From: an uncultured Clostridia bacterium
GTDB lineage: Bacteria; Bacillota; Clostridia; TANB77; CAG-508
Length of the DNA: 64,000 nt
Direction of reading: 5' to 3'
NCBI GenBank assembly: GCA_934120645.1
Contig: CAKOUO010000008.1
Coordinates: 3,719 to 67,718, forward strand
The notes under the pieces are model-generated. The model had not been told where the DNA came from, did no database searches, and worked only from the letters and a program-made list of their open reading frames with translations. Positions 15,242 through 24,212 of the stretch are shown here, one piece after another (within the stretch, counting starts at the first letter, position 1; every line of letters starts with the position of its first letter). Made by a program: the position numbers and the translations under genes.

Positions 15242-15466
15242 ATGTTAGATGTAATTGACATTGTTGCTATTTCTATTATGAATAGCAACCCAATTAAAGA
15301 TGTGGCAACTGCAATTTCAAGTAACAATTTATCTTCTTTGCATATCAAAAATGCAGCAGATGCTAAATTGCTTGAAAATCTTTCAGCTTCTGAAAAGGAA
15401 GAATTGATTGGCCATTTAAAACATCTTTGTAAGCATTTAATCCGTTCTTCAAAGGCGTCTTCTTAA
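15242..15466 (+). CDS. Small hypothetical helical protein
   Basis: A 74-residue soluble protein, probably all helical, with no recognised domain; the C-terminal half (ASEKEELIGHLKHLCKHLI) is amphipathic. It has a clear promoter with a leader of about 55 bases, an AGGGGGA ribosome site before the ATG, and a terminator overlapping its stop, so it is a genuine monocistronic gene. The promoter matches that of the small membrane protein gene at 268, suggesting co-expression. Function unknown. Confidence 0.7.
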   Translation: MLDVIDIVAISIMNSNPIKDVATAISSNNLSSLHIKNAADAKLLENLSASEKEELIGHLKHLCKHLIRSSKASS

Positions 15467-15482
15467 TGGAAACGCCTTTTTT
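15451..15482 (+). terminator. Terminator of the 74-residue protein gene
   Basis: AAAGGCGT (15451-15458) pairs with ACGCCTTT (15472-15479), followed by TTTT. The stop codon lies in the loop. It also borders the convergent dapF stop at 15481. Confidence 0.8.
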
Positions 15483-16317
15483 ATTTGTATAATTCACCTT
15501 CAAATACTGTTACGGCTGGTCCAGTCATATATATATGGTTGTCTTCTACATTCCATTCAATTTCTAACATTCCACCTAATAGTTCTATATTAACATGTTT
15601 TGTTGTTAATTCATTTAAATTACATGCTACTGCAGTTGCACAAGCACCTGTCCCACATGCTAAAGTTTCTCCTGCTCCTCTTTCCCAAACTCTCATGTTT
15701 ATATTATTTTTATCTACAATTTCAACAAATTCGATATTTGCTCTTTTGGGAAATGCTTTATCTACTTCTAAAATTTTTCCATATCTTTCTACATCAAATT
15801 TTTTAACATTTTCTACTACTGTTATTGCATGTGGATTTCCCATTGAAACACATGTGAATTTAAATTTCTTTCCGTCCGCATTTAAAATTAAATTTTTTAC
15901 AGGCTGTTCTTCAGAAATTACTGGTATTTTTTCTGATTCTAATATTGGTTCACCCATATCAACTTTTACAGTTTTTACTTTTCCTTCTTCTGTATTTAAT
16001 ACTAATGTTTTTATTCCAGCTAATGTTTCTATTTTTAATGTTGTTTTATTTGTAAGTCCTTTATCATAAACAAATTTTCCAACACATCTTATTCCATTCC
16101 CACACATTTCTGCTTCACTTCCATCAGCATTAAACATTCTCATTTTAAAATCTGCAACTTTACTCTCACATATTAAAATTAAACCATCTGATCCAATTCC
16201 AAAATGTCTGTTGCTAACAAATTGAGCTAGAGATGATTCATTTTCTATTTTTTGATGTATTGCATCAATATAGACATAATCATTCCCTAGCCCTTGCATT
16301 TTTGTAAATTTAATCAT
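15481..16317 (-). CDS. dapF: DapF, diaminopimelate epimerase
   Basis: Interconverts LL- and meso-diaminopimelate in the lysine and peptidoglycan pathway. The 278-residue protein begins with [15 protein letters not shown], contains the first catalytic cysteine (C72) in MCGNGIRC and the second (C221) in ACGTGACATA, and has [14 protein letters not shown] between. The product matters for cross-linking in meso-DAP walls and for spores. The start is the ATG at 16317, preceded by AGAGGGTGA; a GTG three codons upstream lies in that site. A perfect 24-base AT palindrome (16348-16371) lies in its upstream region and could be an operator. Confidence 0.96.
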   Translation of the reverse strand: MIKFTKMQGLGNDYVYIDAIHQKIENESSLAQFVSNRHFGIGSDGLILICESKVADFKMRMFNADGSEAEMCGNGIRCVGKFVYDKGLTNKTTLKIETLAGIKTLVLNTEEGKVKTVKVDMGEPILESEKIPVISEEQPVKNLILNADGKKFKFTCVSMGNPHAITVVENVKKFDVERYGKILEVDKAFPKRANIEFVEIVDKNNINMRVWERGAGETLACGTGACATAVACNLNELTTKHVNIELLGGMLEIEWNVEDNHIYMTGPAVTVFEGELYK

Positions 16318-16444
16318 AATATTCACCCTCTTTAGGTATTAATAGCTAATAAAATATACTTATATTTTATTGTTCTGTATTTTACCATAATAAATTTTAT
16401 TTGTAAATAATTTATTTTTTATTTTACTTTTATATATTTTATTG

Positions 16445-16450
16445 TATAAT
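16445..16450 (+). promoter_or_regulatory. -10 element before the GT51 gene
   Basis: TATAAT 24 bases before the ATG at 16475; the -35 is weak (TTTTAC 17 bases upstream). Confidence 0.45.
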
Positions 16451-16474
16451 TAAAAAAAAAGAAAGGTTTTACAA

Positions 16475-17161
16475 ATGAAATTTTTTAAAAGAGTTTTAAT
16501 TATATTCTTTATATTAATTATATTTATATCTTGCTTAATTTTATTATCAGGATTTCTTTATTATTCTTCCAAATTAAAGGATACACCTCTAATTACTAGA
16601 GTTCAGGAAATTACAAGTAAAGAAAACTTTGTAAAATTCGAAGATATGTCTCCTAATTACAGAAATGCTGTTATTAGTGTAGAAGACCATAGATTTTATG
16701 ATCATGGTCCTGTTGATTTTATAGCGATTGGAAGAGCTATTTTCACAAATATGAAAAATGGTGAATTTAAAGAAGGTGGTAGTACAATTACCCAACAAGT
16801 TGCTAAAAATATTGTATTTTCTCAAGAACAAACTTGGATTAGAAAAGTTGGAGAAATCTTTGCTGCATATGATTTAGAAAAAAATTATACTAAAAATGAA
16901 ATTTTTGAATTATATGTAAATACTGCTTACTTTGGTGATGGATATTATGGAATTTATGATGCTAGTTATGGGTATTATAAAAAATCTCCAAAAGATTTGA
17001 CTTTAGATGAAGCTTCTATGCTTGCTGGAATTCCAAATGCTCCATCTGTTTACTCTCCTACTGTAAATCCAAGTCTTGCAAAAAAAAGACAAGCTCATGT
17101 TTTAAATACAATGTTAGAATATGGATATATTACAAAAACTGATGCTACTTCTATAAAATAA
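16475..17161 (+). CDS. Monofunctional peptidoglycan glycosyltransferase (GT51)
   Basis: A 228-residue membrane-anchored transglycosylase that polymerises lipid II into glycan strands outside the cell. One N-terminal helix (residues 5-30) anchors it. GT51 motifs are complete: the catalytic Glu (E70) in SVEDHRFYDHGPVD, GGSTITQQVAKN at 101-112, and the RKVGEIFAAYDLEKNYTK / NEIFELYVNTAYFG region. No transpeptidase domain follows, so it is the monofunctional (MtgA-like) form rather than a class A PBP. AGAAAGG precedes the ATG. The next gene, a deacetylase, is 56 bp downstream with no strong terminator between, so they may be co-transcribed. Confidence 0.9.
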   Translation: MKFFKRVLIIFFILIIFISCLILLSGFLYYSSKLKDTPLITRVQEITSKENFVKFEDMSPNYRNAVISVEDHRFYDHGPVDFIAIGRAIFTNMKNGEFKEGGSTITQQVAKNIVFSQEQTWIRKVGEIFAAYDLEKNYTKNEIFELYVNTAYFGDGYYGIYDASYGYYKKSPKDLTLDEASMLAGIPNAPSVYSPTVNPSLAKKRQAHVLNTMLEYGYITKTDATSIK

Positions 17162-17217
17162 TTTATAATAAAATTTTTTTACCTTCATATATATTAATAT
17201 ATAGTGGAGGCTTTTTT

Positions 17218-18012
17218 ATGCATATTTTAATTTTAAAGAAAAAATTTATATATATTTTTTTATCTATTTTTATATTAACATTAATTATTAGTTATTTTAT
17301 TTATATTTATAACTCACCATCTATTGCAGTAGAAATTAATAGTAATTCGTTTTCTTCTTTAAATTTTTCTAATATAAATAATATTACTAAATCAAAGGAA
17401 AAATTTGCTTATCTTACTTTTGATGATGGTCCTACTACAAAAGCTACTTCTAAAATTTTAGATATATTAAAAGCTGAAGATGTTAAAGCTACATTTTTTG
17501 TTGTAGGTAAACATGTTAAAGAAAATCCTGATTTAGTAAAAAGGGAATATCAAGAAGGACACTATATTGCTAACCATGGTTATAATCACAATAATAAATT
17601 ACTATATAGTAGCATGGAAAATTTTAAGAATGAAGTTGTTAATACTGATACAGAAATATCTAAAGCTATTGGCATTGATAACTATTCTTCTCATATCTTT
17701 CGTTTTCCTAATGGATATATGTCAAAAAAATATTCTGCACAAAAGAAAAATGCTTTAAATGTACTTTCTGATTTAAATTATTCTTATGTTGATTGGAATT
17801 GTTTAAATAAGGATTCTGAAAAAAAATATTCTAATTCCCAATTATTAAATAATTTGAAAAAAACTGCAAAAAATAAAGGAACTTTAGTTGTTTTAATGCA
17901 TGACACTGCTGATGTTAATAAAACTTATGATGTTTTAGAGGATTCTATTAAATATTTAAAATCTCAGGGATATACATTTAAAAACTTTTATGATATTAAT
18001 GAAATGAAATAA
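17218..18012 (+). CDS. Membrane-anchored polysaccharide deacetylase (NodB homology)
   Basis: A 264-residue CE4 family enzyme that removes acetyl groups from N-acetylated sugars of peptidoglycan or a related glycan outside the membrane. One N-terminal helix (residues 9-31) anchors it. CE4 motifs are present: TFDDGP (67-72) with the catalytic and metal Asp, the two metal histidines in NHGYNH (H120, H124), RFPNG (a variant of RFPGG), and LMHD. GGAGG precedes the ATG. The pairing with a transglycosylase gene points to wall assembly or lysozyme resistance; PdaA- or PgdA-type specificity cannot be decided. Confidence 0.9.
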   Translation: MHILILKKKFIYIFLSIFILTLIISYFIYIYNSPSIAVEINSNSFSSLNFSNINNITKSKEKFAYLTFDDGPTTKATSKILDILKAEDVKATFFVVGKHVKENPDLVKREYQEGHYIANHGYNHNNKLLYSSMENFKNEVVNTDTEISKAIGIDNYSSHIFRFPNGYMSKKYSAQKKNALNVLSDLNYSYVDWNCLNKDSEKKYSNSQLLNNLKKTAKNKGTLVVLMHDTADVNKTYDVLEDSIKYLKSQGYTFKNFYDINEMK

Positions 18013-18040
18013 CGGATAAATTATTTTTAATTTATCCGTT
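18011..18040. terminator. Bidirectional terminator between deacetylase and mnmA
   Basis: AACGGATAAATTA / TAATTTATCCGTT, a 13-bp perfect stem with a TTTT loop between two convergent genes. Confidence 0.8.
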
Positions 18041-18052
18041 ATTATTTATTTA

Positions 18053-19129
18053 TTATTTAATTTTTCCTCCACCTAAAACTACACCATCTTCATCATAAAA
18101 AACTACTGATTGTCCTTTTGTAATTGCTCTTTGTGGAATTTCAAATTCTACTTTTATTTCATTACTATCTTTTGGATATATTTTTGCTTTTGCCTCTTTT
18201 GCTCTATATCTTATTTTTGCATAGCATTCTATTGGATTTTCAATCTTATCAAAAGCTAACCAATTTAATTCATTTGCATATAATTCTTTTGAATATAATT
18301 CTTTTTCTGTTCCTACAATAACTTCATTTTTTATATTATCTAATTTTATTACATATAAAGGTTCTTTATATGCTATTCCTAATCCTTTTCTTTGACCTAT
18401 TGTATAGTTTATTAATCCATTATGTTTTCCTAATATTTCTCCTGAAGTTAACACAATATTTCCTGTTTTTATTTCTTTTTTATTCATATATTTATTTAAA
18501 AATGCTTTGTAATCTCCATCTGGTATAAAGCAAATTTCCTGACTATCTTTCTTTTTTGCAACAGATAATCCATTTTCTTCTGCTATTTTTCTAGTATCTT
18601 GTTTTGTTTTAAACTCTTGCAATGGAAAAATAATATGTTCTATTTCTTCTTTTGGCATAGTATATAAGAAATATGTTTGATCTTTTTTTTCTTCATTAGA
18701 TTTTTTTAATACATATCTATTATATCTTTGTGAAAATTCTACTTTGGCATAATGTCCAGTTGCTATATAATCACATTCTAATTCTTTTGCTTTTTGATAA
18801 AAACATCCAAATTTTAAATATCTATTACATTCTACGCATGGGTTTGGTGTTTTTGCATTTTTATATTCATCTATAAAATTATCAATTACTTTACATTTAA
18901 ATTCTTCTTTATAATTTAATGTATAATGTGGAATTCCTAGTTTATAACATACTTTTTTTGCATCATTAACAGCTTGACTACCACAACATGTGCTTTCTGC
19001 TTCGTTTTCATCTCCTGGTTCCCATAATCTCATAGTGCAACCAATTACTTCATAACCAGCTTTCTTTAATAATACTGCTGATGTAGAACTATCTACTCCT
19101 CCACTCATTCCTAATAAAACTCTTTTCAT
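18053..19129 (-). CDS. mnmA: MnmA, tRNA 2-thiouridylase
   Basis: Makes the 2-thio group of uridine 34 in tRNA for Glu, Gln and Lys. The 358-residue protein has the PP-loop SGGVDSS near residues 9-15 that adenylates the uridine, the catalytic Cys pair partners C98 (in NPCVEC) and C200 (in SQEICFIPDGDY), and the C-terminal beta-barrel with YTIGQRKGLGI. Length is normal. The ribosome site is weak (AAGAGAGAAT). Sulfur would come from a cysteine desulfurase not in this window, although the suf genes at the left edge belong to the same sulfur-transfer economy. Confidence 0.96.
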   Translation of the reverse strand: MKRVLLGMSGGVDSSTSAVLLKKAGYEVIGCTMRLWEPGDENEAESTCCGSQAVNDAKKVCYKLGIPHYTLNYKEEFKCKVIDNFIDEYKNAKTPNPCVECNRYLKFGCFYQKAKELECDYIATGHYAKVEFSQRYNRYVLKKSNEEKKDQTYFLYTMPKEEIEHIIFPLQEFKTKQDTRKIAEENGLSVAKKKDSQEICFIPDGDYKAFLNKYMNKKEIKTGNIVLTSGEILGKHNGLINYTIGQRKGLGIAYKEPLYVIKLDNIKNEVIVGTEKELYSKELYANELNWLAFDKIENPIECYAKIRYRAKEAKAKIYPKDSNEIKVEFEIPQRAITKGQSVVFYDEDGVVLGGGKIK

Positions 19130-19347
19130 ATTCTCTCTCTTTCTTATTTTTATTTATTATTATAACATATTTTTTGAATTTTTTCATTATATGTTCCATA
19201 TTTAGTTTGTTGTCTTTTATTTTTTTGTTTGATATGTTGTTTTAGTTATTACCTTTTGGTTAATAATATTTAATTAATTATAACTTAGGTAAATTATTAT
19301 AGAACTGATTAGTTATAGCTTTATAATAATTGAAATAGGAGGTTTTT

Positions 19348-19722
19348 ATGGACTTTGATATGAAAAAATTTAGTTATAGGTTAACTGTATTACTAGAAGA
19401 ACATAATATGAAGCAAACTCAATTAGCAAGAAAAATTGGTACTTCCAATGTAACTATTTGTAGATATTTAACTTGCGAAAGAATTCCTCGCCTTGATGTT
19501 GCTACTAAAATAGCTTCTATTTTTAATGTTTCTCTAGACTATTTATTAGGTTTATCTGATGATAAGAAAATTAAATCTTCTAGTGGTAATTCAGACTTTG
19601 ATATTGCCATCTTAATTCAGAAGTTATATTCTTTAGATGAATCTTCTCATTTATCTAGAGCTCAGATTGAATTAATAAAAAAATTATTATTAGCAAATAA
19701 AGATTTTATTCTATCAGCTTAA
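19348..19722 (+). CDS. XRE-family transcriptional regulator
   Basis: A 124-residue protein. Residues 7-68 form a Cro/CI helix-turn-helix: LTVLLEEHNMKQTQLARKIG, then TSNVTICRYLTCERIPRLDV and IASIFNVSLDYLLG. The C-terminal part is short, helical and unrecognised. AGGAGG precedes the ATG. Upstream lies a -10 TATAAT (19322-19327) and an inverted repeat TATAACT...AGTTATA (about 19280-19317) where it may bind itself. It is monocistronic, with a terminator derived from the genome's palindromic repeat family. No phage genes are nearby, so it is probably a host regulator. Confidence 0.82.
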   Translation: MDFDMKKFSYRLTVLLEEHNMKQTQLARKIGTSNVTICRYLTCERIPRLDVATKIASIFNVSLDYLLGLSDDKKIKSSSGNSDFDIAILIQKLYSLDESSHLSRAQIELIKKLLLANKDFILSA

Positions 19723-19760
19723 AAGTTGCCAAAAAGGTAAAATCCTTTTTGACAACTTTT
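19721..19760. terminator. Terminator of the XRE gene, repeat-derived
   Basis: AAAAGTTGCCAAAAAGG (19721-19737) pairs with CCTTTTTGACAACTTTT (19744-19760) with one mismatch, followed by TTATTT. The GTTG-CAAAAAGG arm resembles the repeat at 15105. It also abuts the convergent TSCPD gene. Confidence 0.8.
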
Positions 19761-20009
19761 TTATTTATTTTTTATTTCTTCCAAAGCTCTTGCTAATTGG
19801 TCTGGGCATGATGTTTTTCTCATTCCACATGGTATTCCTTTTAATCTTCTTATTGCTTCATCTATTTTCATTCCTTCAACTAATCTTGATACTCCTACTG
19901 TATTGCCTGCACATCCGCCTTCTATTGTTACTTTTTTTATTGTATCTCCATCTACTTCTATTATCATTTCGTAAGAGCATACCCCTTCTGGTTCATATCT
20001 ATATTCCAT
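19761..20009 (-). CDS. TSCPD-domain protein (TIGR03905 type)
   Basis: An 82-residue protein of the small clostridial TSCPD family (TIGR03905), of unknown function. The glycine- and cysteine-containing segments GGCAGNTVGVSRLVEGM, GIPCGMRKTSCPDQLA and the N-terminal PEGVCSYEM are conserved features; the name comes from the TSCPD motif visible near residue 67. The TSCPD domain also occurs at the C-terminus of some ribonucleotide reductases, where it is thought to bind metal. AATGGAGGAAA precedes the ATG. Confidence 0.88.
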   Translation of the reverse strand: MEYRYEPEGVCSYEMIIEVDGDTIKKVTIEGGCAGNTVGVSRLVEGMKIDEAIRRLKGIPCGMRKTSCPDQLARALEEIKNK

Positions 20010-20057
20010 TTTATTTCCTCCATTTTTTACTATATTTGTTTTATTATATCATAGTTG

Positions 20058-20084
20058 AAAAGTCTAGTGCAATACTAGACTTTT
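20058..20084. terminator. Hairpin downstream of the PIN-domain gene
   Basis: AAAAGTCTAGT / ACTAGACTTTT, an 11-bp stem with a five-base loop just after the stop at 20089. The U-tail is stronger on the plus strand (CTTTTTATT) than on the minus strand (CAACTATG). Confidence 0.6.
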
Positions 20085-20088
20085 CTTT

Positions 20089-21159
20089 TTATTCTATCAA
20101 AATTTTTCTTGCCTCTTCCTGTATTTCTTCAGGAATTGCTAATTGATAGATTTCGTTGATAAATTTAATTTTCTCAACATCATACCTAATTTGGTTATTA
20201 ACCACTACTAATTTTACAACTCTTATTTCTCTAGCTTTTTTACGTCTCATTAACAAGATTATATAGTCAATTTGGTTTAATCCTATTTTATCTAGTTTTT
20301 TTACTACTTGTTTTTTGTTTTGCTTTACAAAATAAACTTGTGTATTAGGATTAAATTTCCTTATTAAAATTTGTTCCTCTATAAGTTTAAAACTCACTCC
20401 ATACAAGTTAATTTTATTTTTTATTTTGTCTTTTTCACTTTTTACATTGCATTTTTTAGGTTCTTCTGATTTTTTTGTCTCAACTACCTTTTTCTTCTTA
20501 TTATTCTTTTTTGTTTTTTTAGCTTTGTTAATAAATAAAATATATTCTAGACCATAACAATTTGCTCTATTAGCCAAATTTATATCAGCTGTAAGTAATG
20601 TTGGTCTTTTTTCTTCTGGAAGATTACTTAAATAATATAAAACCTTGTTATCTACATATTTATCTCTTCCTGCGTCTAATACCTTCTTATATTTGCATTC
20701 ACTAGCTATCTTTCCTTTATATTTTATTATATGGGTACTCAGATAATTATTTTTACTAGTTATATTTTTTTTATATTTTATTTTTCTTTGTACCTTTTCC
20801 ATTTCTTTAAGTATAGACTCAATAACTATTACTTTTTCGCTTTTTTCAATTACTTCTATACTCTGTTTAAACTGTAATGCACACGTATCCATAATAATAA
20901 AATTTGGATTTGCATTTGCCGAAAATATAAATGTTTTTCTCTTTAATAGTTCATATCTTGCTTTTTCTGCTTTTTCCTCTTCTGCCTCTTTTCTATCATT
21001 CTGTCTAAGCTTCCATTTTAGCTTAATTGCTTCAATTTCTTCAAAACCTAACTCTTTAAAATATTCAGTTGTAATAATATTAGGAAAATCATTTATTGTT
21101 CTTTGTATTTCTTTTGTTGATTTTCCAATCCGGATAAGAACTTCTATAGTTTTCCTCAT
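20089..21159 (-). CDS. PIN-domain ribonuclease-like protein with N- and C-terminal extensions
   Basis: A 356-residue protein. Residues about 84-212 have a PIN nuclease pattern with a full acidic set: D91 in IIMDTCALQF, E118 in VIESILKEMEKV, D170 in YVDNKVLYYL and D192 in LLTADINLANRA, ending LEYILF. The N-terminal 70 residues form a helical, charged segment (RQNDRKEAEEEKAEKARYELL), and after a long lysine-rich linker there is a C-terminal beta-rich domain of about 110 residues that I do not recognise. No antitoxin gene is adjacent, so a toxin-antitoxin role is not indicated; RNA processing is possible. The ATG at 21159 is chosen because AAGGAGGT precedes it; the frame starts earlier at a GTG. 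Confidence 0.72.
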   Translation of the reverse strand: MRKTIEVLIRIGKSTKEIQRTINDFPNIITTEYFKELGFEEIEAIKLKWKLRQNDRKEAEEEKAEKARYELLKRKTFIFSANANPNFIIMDTCALQFKQSIEVIEKSEKVIVIESILKEMEKVQRKIKYKKNITSKNNYLSTHIIKYKGKIASECKYKKVLDAGRDKYVDNKVLYYLSNLPEEKRPTLLTADINLANRANCYGLEYILFINKAKKTKKNNKKKKVVETKKSEEPKKCNVKSEKDKIKNKINLYGVSFKLIEEQILIRKFNPNTQVYFVKQNKKQVVKKLDKIGLNQIDYIILLMRRKKAREIRVVKLVVVNNQIRYDVEKIKFINEIYQLAIPEEIQEEARKILIE

Positions 21160-21223
21160 ATAATAGTAGTAACCTCCTTCTCTGCTATACACTAGCTTTC
21201 TTGTTTATATTGCAATCGTTTAT

Positions 21224-21252
21224 ATTCTATCATATTATGTAAATAATTGCAA
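21224..21252 (-). promoter_or_regulatory. Promoter of the PIN-domain gene
   Basis: TTGCAA (21252-21247), 17 bases, TAGAAT (21229-21224) on the minus strand. Inverted TTGCAAT / ATTGCAA sequences flank it. Confidence 0.6.
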
Positions 21253-21256
21253 TAAA

Positions 21257-21287
21257 AATGAGCAATTACTATACTTAATTACTCATT
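21257..21287 (-). terminator. aspS terminator
   Basis: AATGAGTAATT and AATTGCTCATT on the minus strand pair over 11 bases with one mismatch and are followed by TTTATT, 14 bases beyond the aspS stop. Confidence 0.7.
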
Positions 21288-21300
21288 TTGTTTTAATCTT

Positions 21301-23052
21301 TTATTTTTCATTAATATCTAACTTAATATGAACATCTTTTAATTGTTGTTCAGAAACAACTGATGGTGCTCTCATAAGTAAATCTCTTGCTCTCTTATTT
21401 TTAGGGAATGCTATTACTTCTCTAATATTTTGAGAATCTTCAATTAACATTACCATTCTATCTACCCCAGGTGCTGCCCCAGCATGTGGTGGTGTTCCAT
21501 ATTGGAAAGCATTATATAATGCACCAAATCTATTTTTAACATCTTCTTCTTTGTATCCTGCAATTTCAAAAGCTTTTACCATTATTTCTGGATTATGGTT
21601 TCTTACTGCTCCTGAAGCCATTTCATACCCATTACATACTAAGTCATATTGATATGCTAATATATCTAGTGGATCTTTTGTTTCTAATGCTTCCATTCCG
21701 CCTTGTGGCATTGAGAATGGATTATGGTTAAAATCTATTGTTCCTTCATCTGATAATTCATACATTGGGAAATCAACTATGTAGCAGAATCTGTAAACAT
21801 CTTTTTCTAGTAAGTCTAATCTCTTTCCTAATTCAATTCTAACTAAACCTGCTATTTTTTGTGCTGTTTTAAATTCATCTGCTATAAAGAATACACTTGA
21901 GTTTTTGCTCATTCCAAATTCATTTACTAATTGGTCTTTTATTTCCTCTGTAATGAATTTGGCAATTCCTCCTGTAACTTCTCCTGATTCTTCGTATTTT
22001 GTCCAAGCTAAGCCTTTTGCTCCAACTTCATCTGATGTAGCATATTCTGTCATTTTATCAAAGAATTTTCTTCCTTGCTCTGCTCCATTTGGAACTATTA
22101 TTGCTTTTATTGTTTTTCCTTCAAATGCTTTGAAATCTGAATTAGCAAAACATTTTGTTACATCTTGTATTATTAATGGATTTCTTAAATCTGGTTTATC
22201 AATTCCGTATTTTTCCATTGCTTCTCTATATGGAATTTTTATAAATGGTCCTTCATCAACTTTCCATGTTGTAAATTTTTTGAATGTATATGGTACAACT
22301 TCTTCAATTACTTTAAATACATCTTCTTGGGTTGCAAAGCTCATTTCAAAGTCTAATTGATAAAATTCTCCTGGTGCTCTATCTGCTCTTGGATCTTCAT
22401 CTCTAAAACATGGTGCTATTTGGAAATATTTATCAAATCCAGATACCATTAACAATTGTTTAAATTGTTGTGGTGCTTGTGGTAATGCATAAAATTCTCC
22501 TGGATTTAGTCTACTTGGTACTAAATAGTCTCTTGCTCCTTCTGGTGATGAATTTGCTAATATTGGTGTTTGAATTTCTGCAAATCCTAATTCATCCATC
22601 TTGTCTCTTAATGTTTTTAAAATTTTTGAACGAAGTAAAATATTGTTATGTAATTTTTCGTTTCTTAGGTCTAAAAATCTATATTCTAGTCTTAAATCTT
22701 CTCTTACTTCTTGGTCTGTATTTATTTCAAATGGAAGTACATTTTTGCATTTTCCTAATACTTCTATTTTGTTTGCTATTACTTCTATTTCACCTGTTGG
22801 AATTTTTGTGTTTTTGTTGCTTCTTTCCACAACTTTTCCCGAAATGTGGATACAACTTTCTGTTGTTAGTTCTTTTGCTTGTTTTTGTAATTCTTCATCA
22901 TTTATTACAATTTGTGTTATTCCGAATTGATCTCTTAAATCAATAAATACCATTGCTCCTAAATCTCTTATTTTTTGTATCCACCCTGCTAGTTCTACTG
23001 TTTCATTTACATTTGATATATTTAATTCTCCACATGTTTTTGTTCTATACAT
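21301..23052 (-). CDS. aspS: AspS, aspartyl-tRNA synthetase (bacterial type)
   Basis: A class II synthetase of 583 residues that charges tRNA-Asp. The N-terminal OB-fold anticodon domain begins MYRTKTCGELNISNVNETVE; the catalytic core has QAPQQFKQLLMVSGFDKYFQ, motif 2 FRDEDPRADRAPGEFYQLD and motif 3 GAAPGVDRMVM; a GAD insertion domain (PNGAEQGRKFFDKM to ELGKRLDL) marks the bacterial type. Discriminating and non-discriminating forms cannot be separated by eye. The real start is the ATG at 23052, after TTGGAGGAAAA; eight upstream codons belong to the leader. A promoter lies at 23086-23114. Confidence 0.96.
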   Translation of the reverse strand: MYRTKTCGELNISNVNETVELAGWIQKIRDLGAMVFIDLRDQFGITQIVINDEELQKQAKELTTESCIHISGKVVERSNKNTKIPTGEIEVIANKIEVLGKCKNVLPFEINTDQEVREDLRLEYRFLDLRNEKLHNNILLRSKILKTLRDKMDELGFAEIQTPILANSSPEGARDYLVPSRLNPGEFYALPQAPQQFKQLLMVSGFDKYFQIAPCFRDEDPRADRAPGEFYQLDFEMSFATQEDVFKVIEEVVPYTFKKFTTWKVDEGPFIKIPYREAMEKYGIDKPDLRNPLIIQDVTKCFANSDFKAFEGKTIKAIIVPNGAEQGRKFFDKMTEYATSDEVGAKGLAWTKYEESGEVTGGIAKFITEEIKDQLVNEFGMSKNSSVFFIADEFKTAQKIAGLVRIELGKRLDLLEKDVYRFCYIVDFPMYELSDEGTIDFNHNPFSMPQGGMEALETKDPLDILAYQYDLVCNGYEMASGAVRNHNPEIMVKAFEIAGYKEEDVKNRFGALYNAFQYGTPPHAGAAPGVDRMVMLIEDSQNIREVIAFPKNKRARDLLMRAPSVVSEQQLKDVHIKLDINEK

Positions 23053-23085
23053 TGTTTTTCCTCCAAATTTTTTCATTTGCTATAT

Positions 23086-23114
23086 ATAATATCACATTTT
23101 TCTTTATTTTACAA
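23086..23114 (-). promoter_or_regulatory. aspS promoter
   Basis: TTGTAA (23114-23109), 17 bases, TATTAT (23091-23086) on the minus strand, 34 bases before the aspS ATG. No T-box leader fits in this short leader. Confidence 0.65.
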
Positions 23115-23121
23115 TTATTCG

Positions 23122-23150
23122 TTGAACTTATTTATTTTTTATGATACAAT
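23122..23150 (+). promoter_or_regulatory. Promoter of the HD-GYP gene
   Basis: TTGAAC (23122-23127), 17 bases, TACAAT (23145-23150), divergent from the aspS promoter. Confidence 0.65.
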
Positions 23151-23191
23151 TTTTTTAGATTTATATATATTAATTAAAAAAGGAGATTAAA

Positions 23192-24169
23192 ATGTCAAAA
23201 GAGATTTTTGATTTTTATGATAGAACTAGTTTAAAATCTTACAATTTAGATAAAACTATGCAATATCAATTAAATATTTTAGGAAGTTTGGATGTTTTTA
23301 CTAGAAAGCACTCTGAAAATGTTGCTAGTATTGTTTGTAGAATTTGTCAATATTTACATTGTACTAAAAGTTTTACTGAATATTGCACAATTTGTGCCTA
23401 TTTACATGATATTGGTAAACAATTTATTCCCCCTTCTATATTGCAAAAGCCTTCTAGACTTACTGATGAAGAATATGAAGTTATGAAAACTCATACTACT
23501 TTAGGATATAAAATTTGTATGGATGATTTAAAATTACGTCCTTATGCAGCTGGTCCAATTTATCATCATGAGGCATTAAATGGTACTGGTTACCCTAAAG
23601 GATTAACAAAAAAAGATATTCCTTACGAGGGTCAAATTATTCGTGTTGCAGATGAGTATGATGCTATTGTAAGTAAAAGACAGTATAAAACACATATTGG
23701 AATTTCTGATACTTTGAAAATATTAATTGATGAAACAAAGCCTGTTAAAAATTCTGATGCTATTAAAATTTTAGTAAGTGAAACAAAACCAGAACATAAT
23801 CCTCAAGGTAATATTAAAGATCCTTCTGTTGGTAAAAATAATCCTATTATAGTTAAGGCTTTAATAAAAGTTGTTATTGATGATACTGAATATGAAATTT
23901 CATGTATTATGGATTATTTAAAGGATTTAAAAGCTGAAATAAAAAGACTTAAACAGATTGATAATTATTCTAAAAAGATGAATTCTTCTAATAGTGAAAA
24001 ACGTAAAAATTATTATTTAGAAGGTATGAAGTGTTTACTTGTTGGAAGTGAAACAGTTGAAAATTATTCAGAAGTTTTAAATTCTTATGAGAACATTTTG
24101 GCTAATAAAAAAGCACATATAGATAATTTGTTTAATGAAATTAAAATTATAAAAAAACTTAAAGTTTAA
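23192..24169 (+). CDS. HD-GYP domain phosphodiesterase-like protein
   Basis: A 325-residue cytosolic protein. Residues about 30-165 form an HD-GYP domain: RKHSENVA, the HD pair in AYLHDIGK (72-73), the HHE of HHEALNGTGYPKGL (125-127) with GYP at 133-135, and IIRVADEYDAI. Such domains usually hydrolyse cyclic di-GMP to GMP or pGpG. The rest is charged, helical and unrecognised, with a possible coiled coil (DLKAEIKRLKQIDNYSKKM) and no sensor or membrane segment. AAAAGGAGA precedes the ATG and a strong terminator follows, so it is monocistronic. Residues 182-205 include a near repeat (ILIDETKPVKN and ILVSETKPEHN). Confidence 0.88.
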   Translation: MSKEIFDFYDRTSLKSYNLDKTMQYQLNILGSLDVFTRKHSENVASIVCRICQYLHCTKSFTEYCTICAYLHDIGKQFIPPSILQKPSRLTDEEYEVMKTHTTLGYKICMDDLKLRPYAAGPIYHHEALNGTGYPKGLTKKDIPYEGQIIRVADEYDAIVSKRQYKTHIGISDTLKILIDETKPVKNSDAIKILVSETKPEHNPQGNIKDPSVGKNNPIIVKALIKVVIDDTEYEISCIMDYLKDLKAEIKRLKQIDNYSKKMNSSNSEKRKNYYLEGMKCLLVGSETVENYSEVLNSYENILANKKAHIDNLFNEIKIIKKLKV

Positions 24170-24170
24170 T

Positions 24171-24211
24171 AAAAAGCTTATAAATAGAAATTTTCTATTT
24201 ATAAGCTTTTT
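24171..24211. terminator. Long bidirectional terminator between HD-GYP and mazF genes
   Basis: A near-perfect stem of about 19 bp, AAAAAGCTTATAAATAGAA with TTCTATTTATAAGCTTTTT, between two convergent genes, with T-runs on both sides. Confidence 0.88.
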
Positions 24212-24212
24212 T

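Noticed and set aside
19348..19722. Prophage remnant suggested by the XRE regulator
   Set aside because: No integrase, structural or lysis gene is nearby and the flanking genes are housekeeping.
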